Below, one piece after another: positions 42,815-43,058 of a stretch of DNA of 43,058 nucleotides. This DNA is from Gammaproteobacteria bacterium (lineage in GTDB: Bacteria > Pseudomonadota > Gammaproteobacteria > SZUA-140). Position 1 is the stretch's first letter, and every line of letters starts with the position of its first letter. Location of the stretch: assembly GCA_026982565.1 (NCBI GenBank), contig JALSGV010000176.1:1-43058 (forward strand). Direction: 5' to 3'. A model generated the notes under the pieces. That model was not told the origin of the DNA, did not search any database, and saw only the letters and a program-made list of their open reading frames with translations. The position numbers and the translations under genes were made by a program.

Positions 42815-43056
42815 CCCGGTTTGAAATGCGCCATGAATTTCAGTTCCTCTATGGCCTCCATGTAAGGCAGAAACCGTTCATCCCCGCTTTCAAAGGCTTT
42901 TGCCGCCGCCAAGGCGTTTTCCAGTGTGTCCCATTTGCAAATGTCTGCAAATATCCGGCCGTCATCAAGGGGCGAATAGGTTTCCAGTTCCAACATGCCG
43001 GGGAAGTTTTTCAGCGCCTCCCTGAGGCCGTTTCTCAGGGCCGGCATTTCCGGCAT
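42808..43056 (-). CDS. Partial small protein, ABM-like dimeric alpha/beta barrel
   Basis: 82 residues from an ATG at 43056, with the window ending two bases later, so the true start may lie beyond the edge. The pattern FPGMLELETYSPLDDGRIFADICKWDTLENALAAAKAFESGD resembles the antibiotic-biosynthesis-monooxygenase/stress-responsive A/B barrel fold (strand, conserved Trp, helix). Function unknown. Its stop overlaps the stop of the aldehyde dehydrogenase gene on the other strand. Confidence 0.6.
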   Translation of the reverse strand: MPEMPALRNGLREALKNFPGMLELETYSPLDDGRIFADICKWDTLENALAAAKAFESGDERFLPYMEAIEELKFMAHFKPGQ

Positions 43057-43058
43057 GA

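Overview
The window is a stretch of gammaproteobacterial chromosome with moderately high GC and housekeeping content. The order mrcA / pilMNOPQ / aroK-aroB / SPOR-domain ATPase / gltB-gltD-hemE is the arrangement known from Pseudomonas and many purple-sulfur or sulfur-oxidising gammaproteobacteria. polA beside a DUF2782 gene is also typical of this class. I see no rRNA, tRNA, CRISPR array, prophage or complete insertion sequence. I cannot name the genus; an Ectothiorhodospiraceae/Chromatiales-like organism is only an inference.

Layout. 0-3.5 kb: polA on the minus strand, bracketed by two copies of a small palindromic repeat, then a small secreted DUF2782 protein. 3.5-3.8 kb: a gene-free stretch with several DnaA-box matches and an AT-rich tract, which looks like a replication origin or another DnaA-binding locus. 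3.8-10.7 kb, plus strand: a membrane acyltransferase, an isolated gspC, rpmE, a secreted thermonuclease, and a carbon block of maeB, mdh and gltA. 10.7-10.95 kb: nested inverted repeats between convergent gltA and mrcA. 11-13.4 kb: mrcA (PBP1A) on the minus strand. 13.6-18.7 kb: the overlapping pilMNOPQ operon for type IV pilus alignment and secretin. 18.9-20.8 kb: a multi-domain Ig-like lipoprotein between pilQ and aroK, followed by a third copy of the palindromic repeat. 21-26.1 kb: aroK, aroB, dgt, a standalone WGR protein and an AAA ATPase with tandem SPOR domains. 26.4-33.5 kb: gltB, gltD and hemE, tightly overlapped. 33.6-43 kb: single housekeeping genes and orphans on both strands (unknown Rossmann-like protein, PAQR/hemolysin III, DUF188, rhlE, DUF3579, AmpG-like MFS, cca, NDUFA9-like reductase, succinate-semialdehyde dehydrogenase and a partial small protein).

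The genes form recognisable modules: central carbon (maeB-mdh-gltA), envelope growth and pilus assembly (mrcA divergent from pilMNOPQ, with the SPOR ATPase nearby), shikimate, nitrogen assimilation and tetrapyrrole (gltBD-hemE), and nucleic-acid maintenance (polA, dgt, cca, rhlE). Right of about 3.5 kb, 25 of 32 genes lie on the plus strand, while polA on the left is on the minus strand. That is compatible with replication diverging from the DnaA-box cluster.

The least explained elements are the DnaA-box cluster, the three-copy palindromic repeat, the nested inverted-repeat element at 10.73-10.92 kb, the Ig-like lipoprotein, and the WGR/AAA/tandem-SPOR pair. Most start codons differ from the longest reading frame; I chose them from Shine-Dalgarno spacing, signal peptides and family N-termini.
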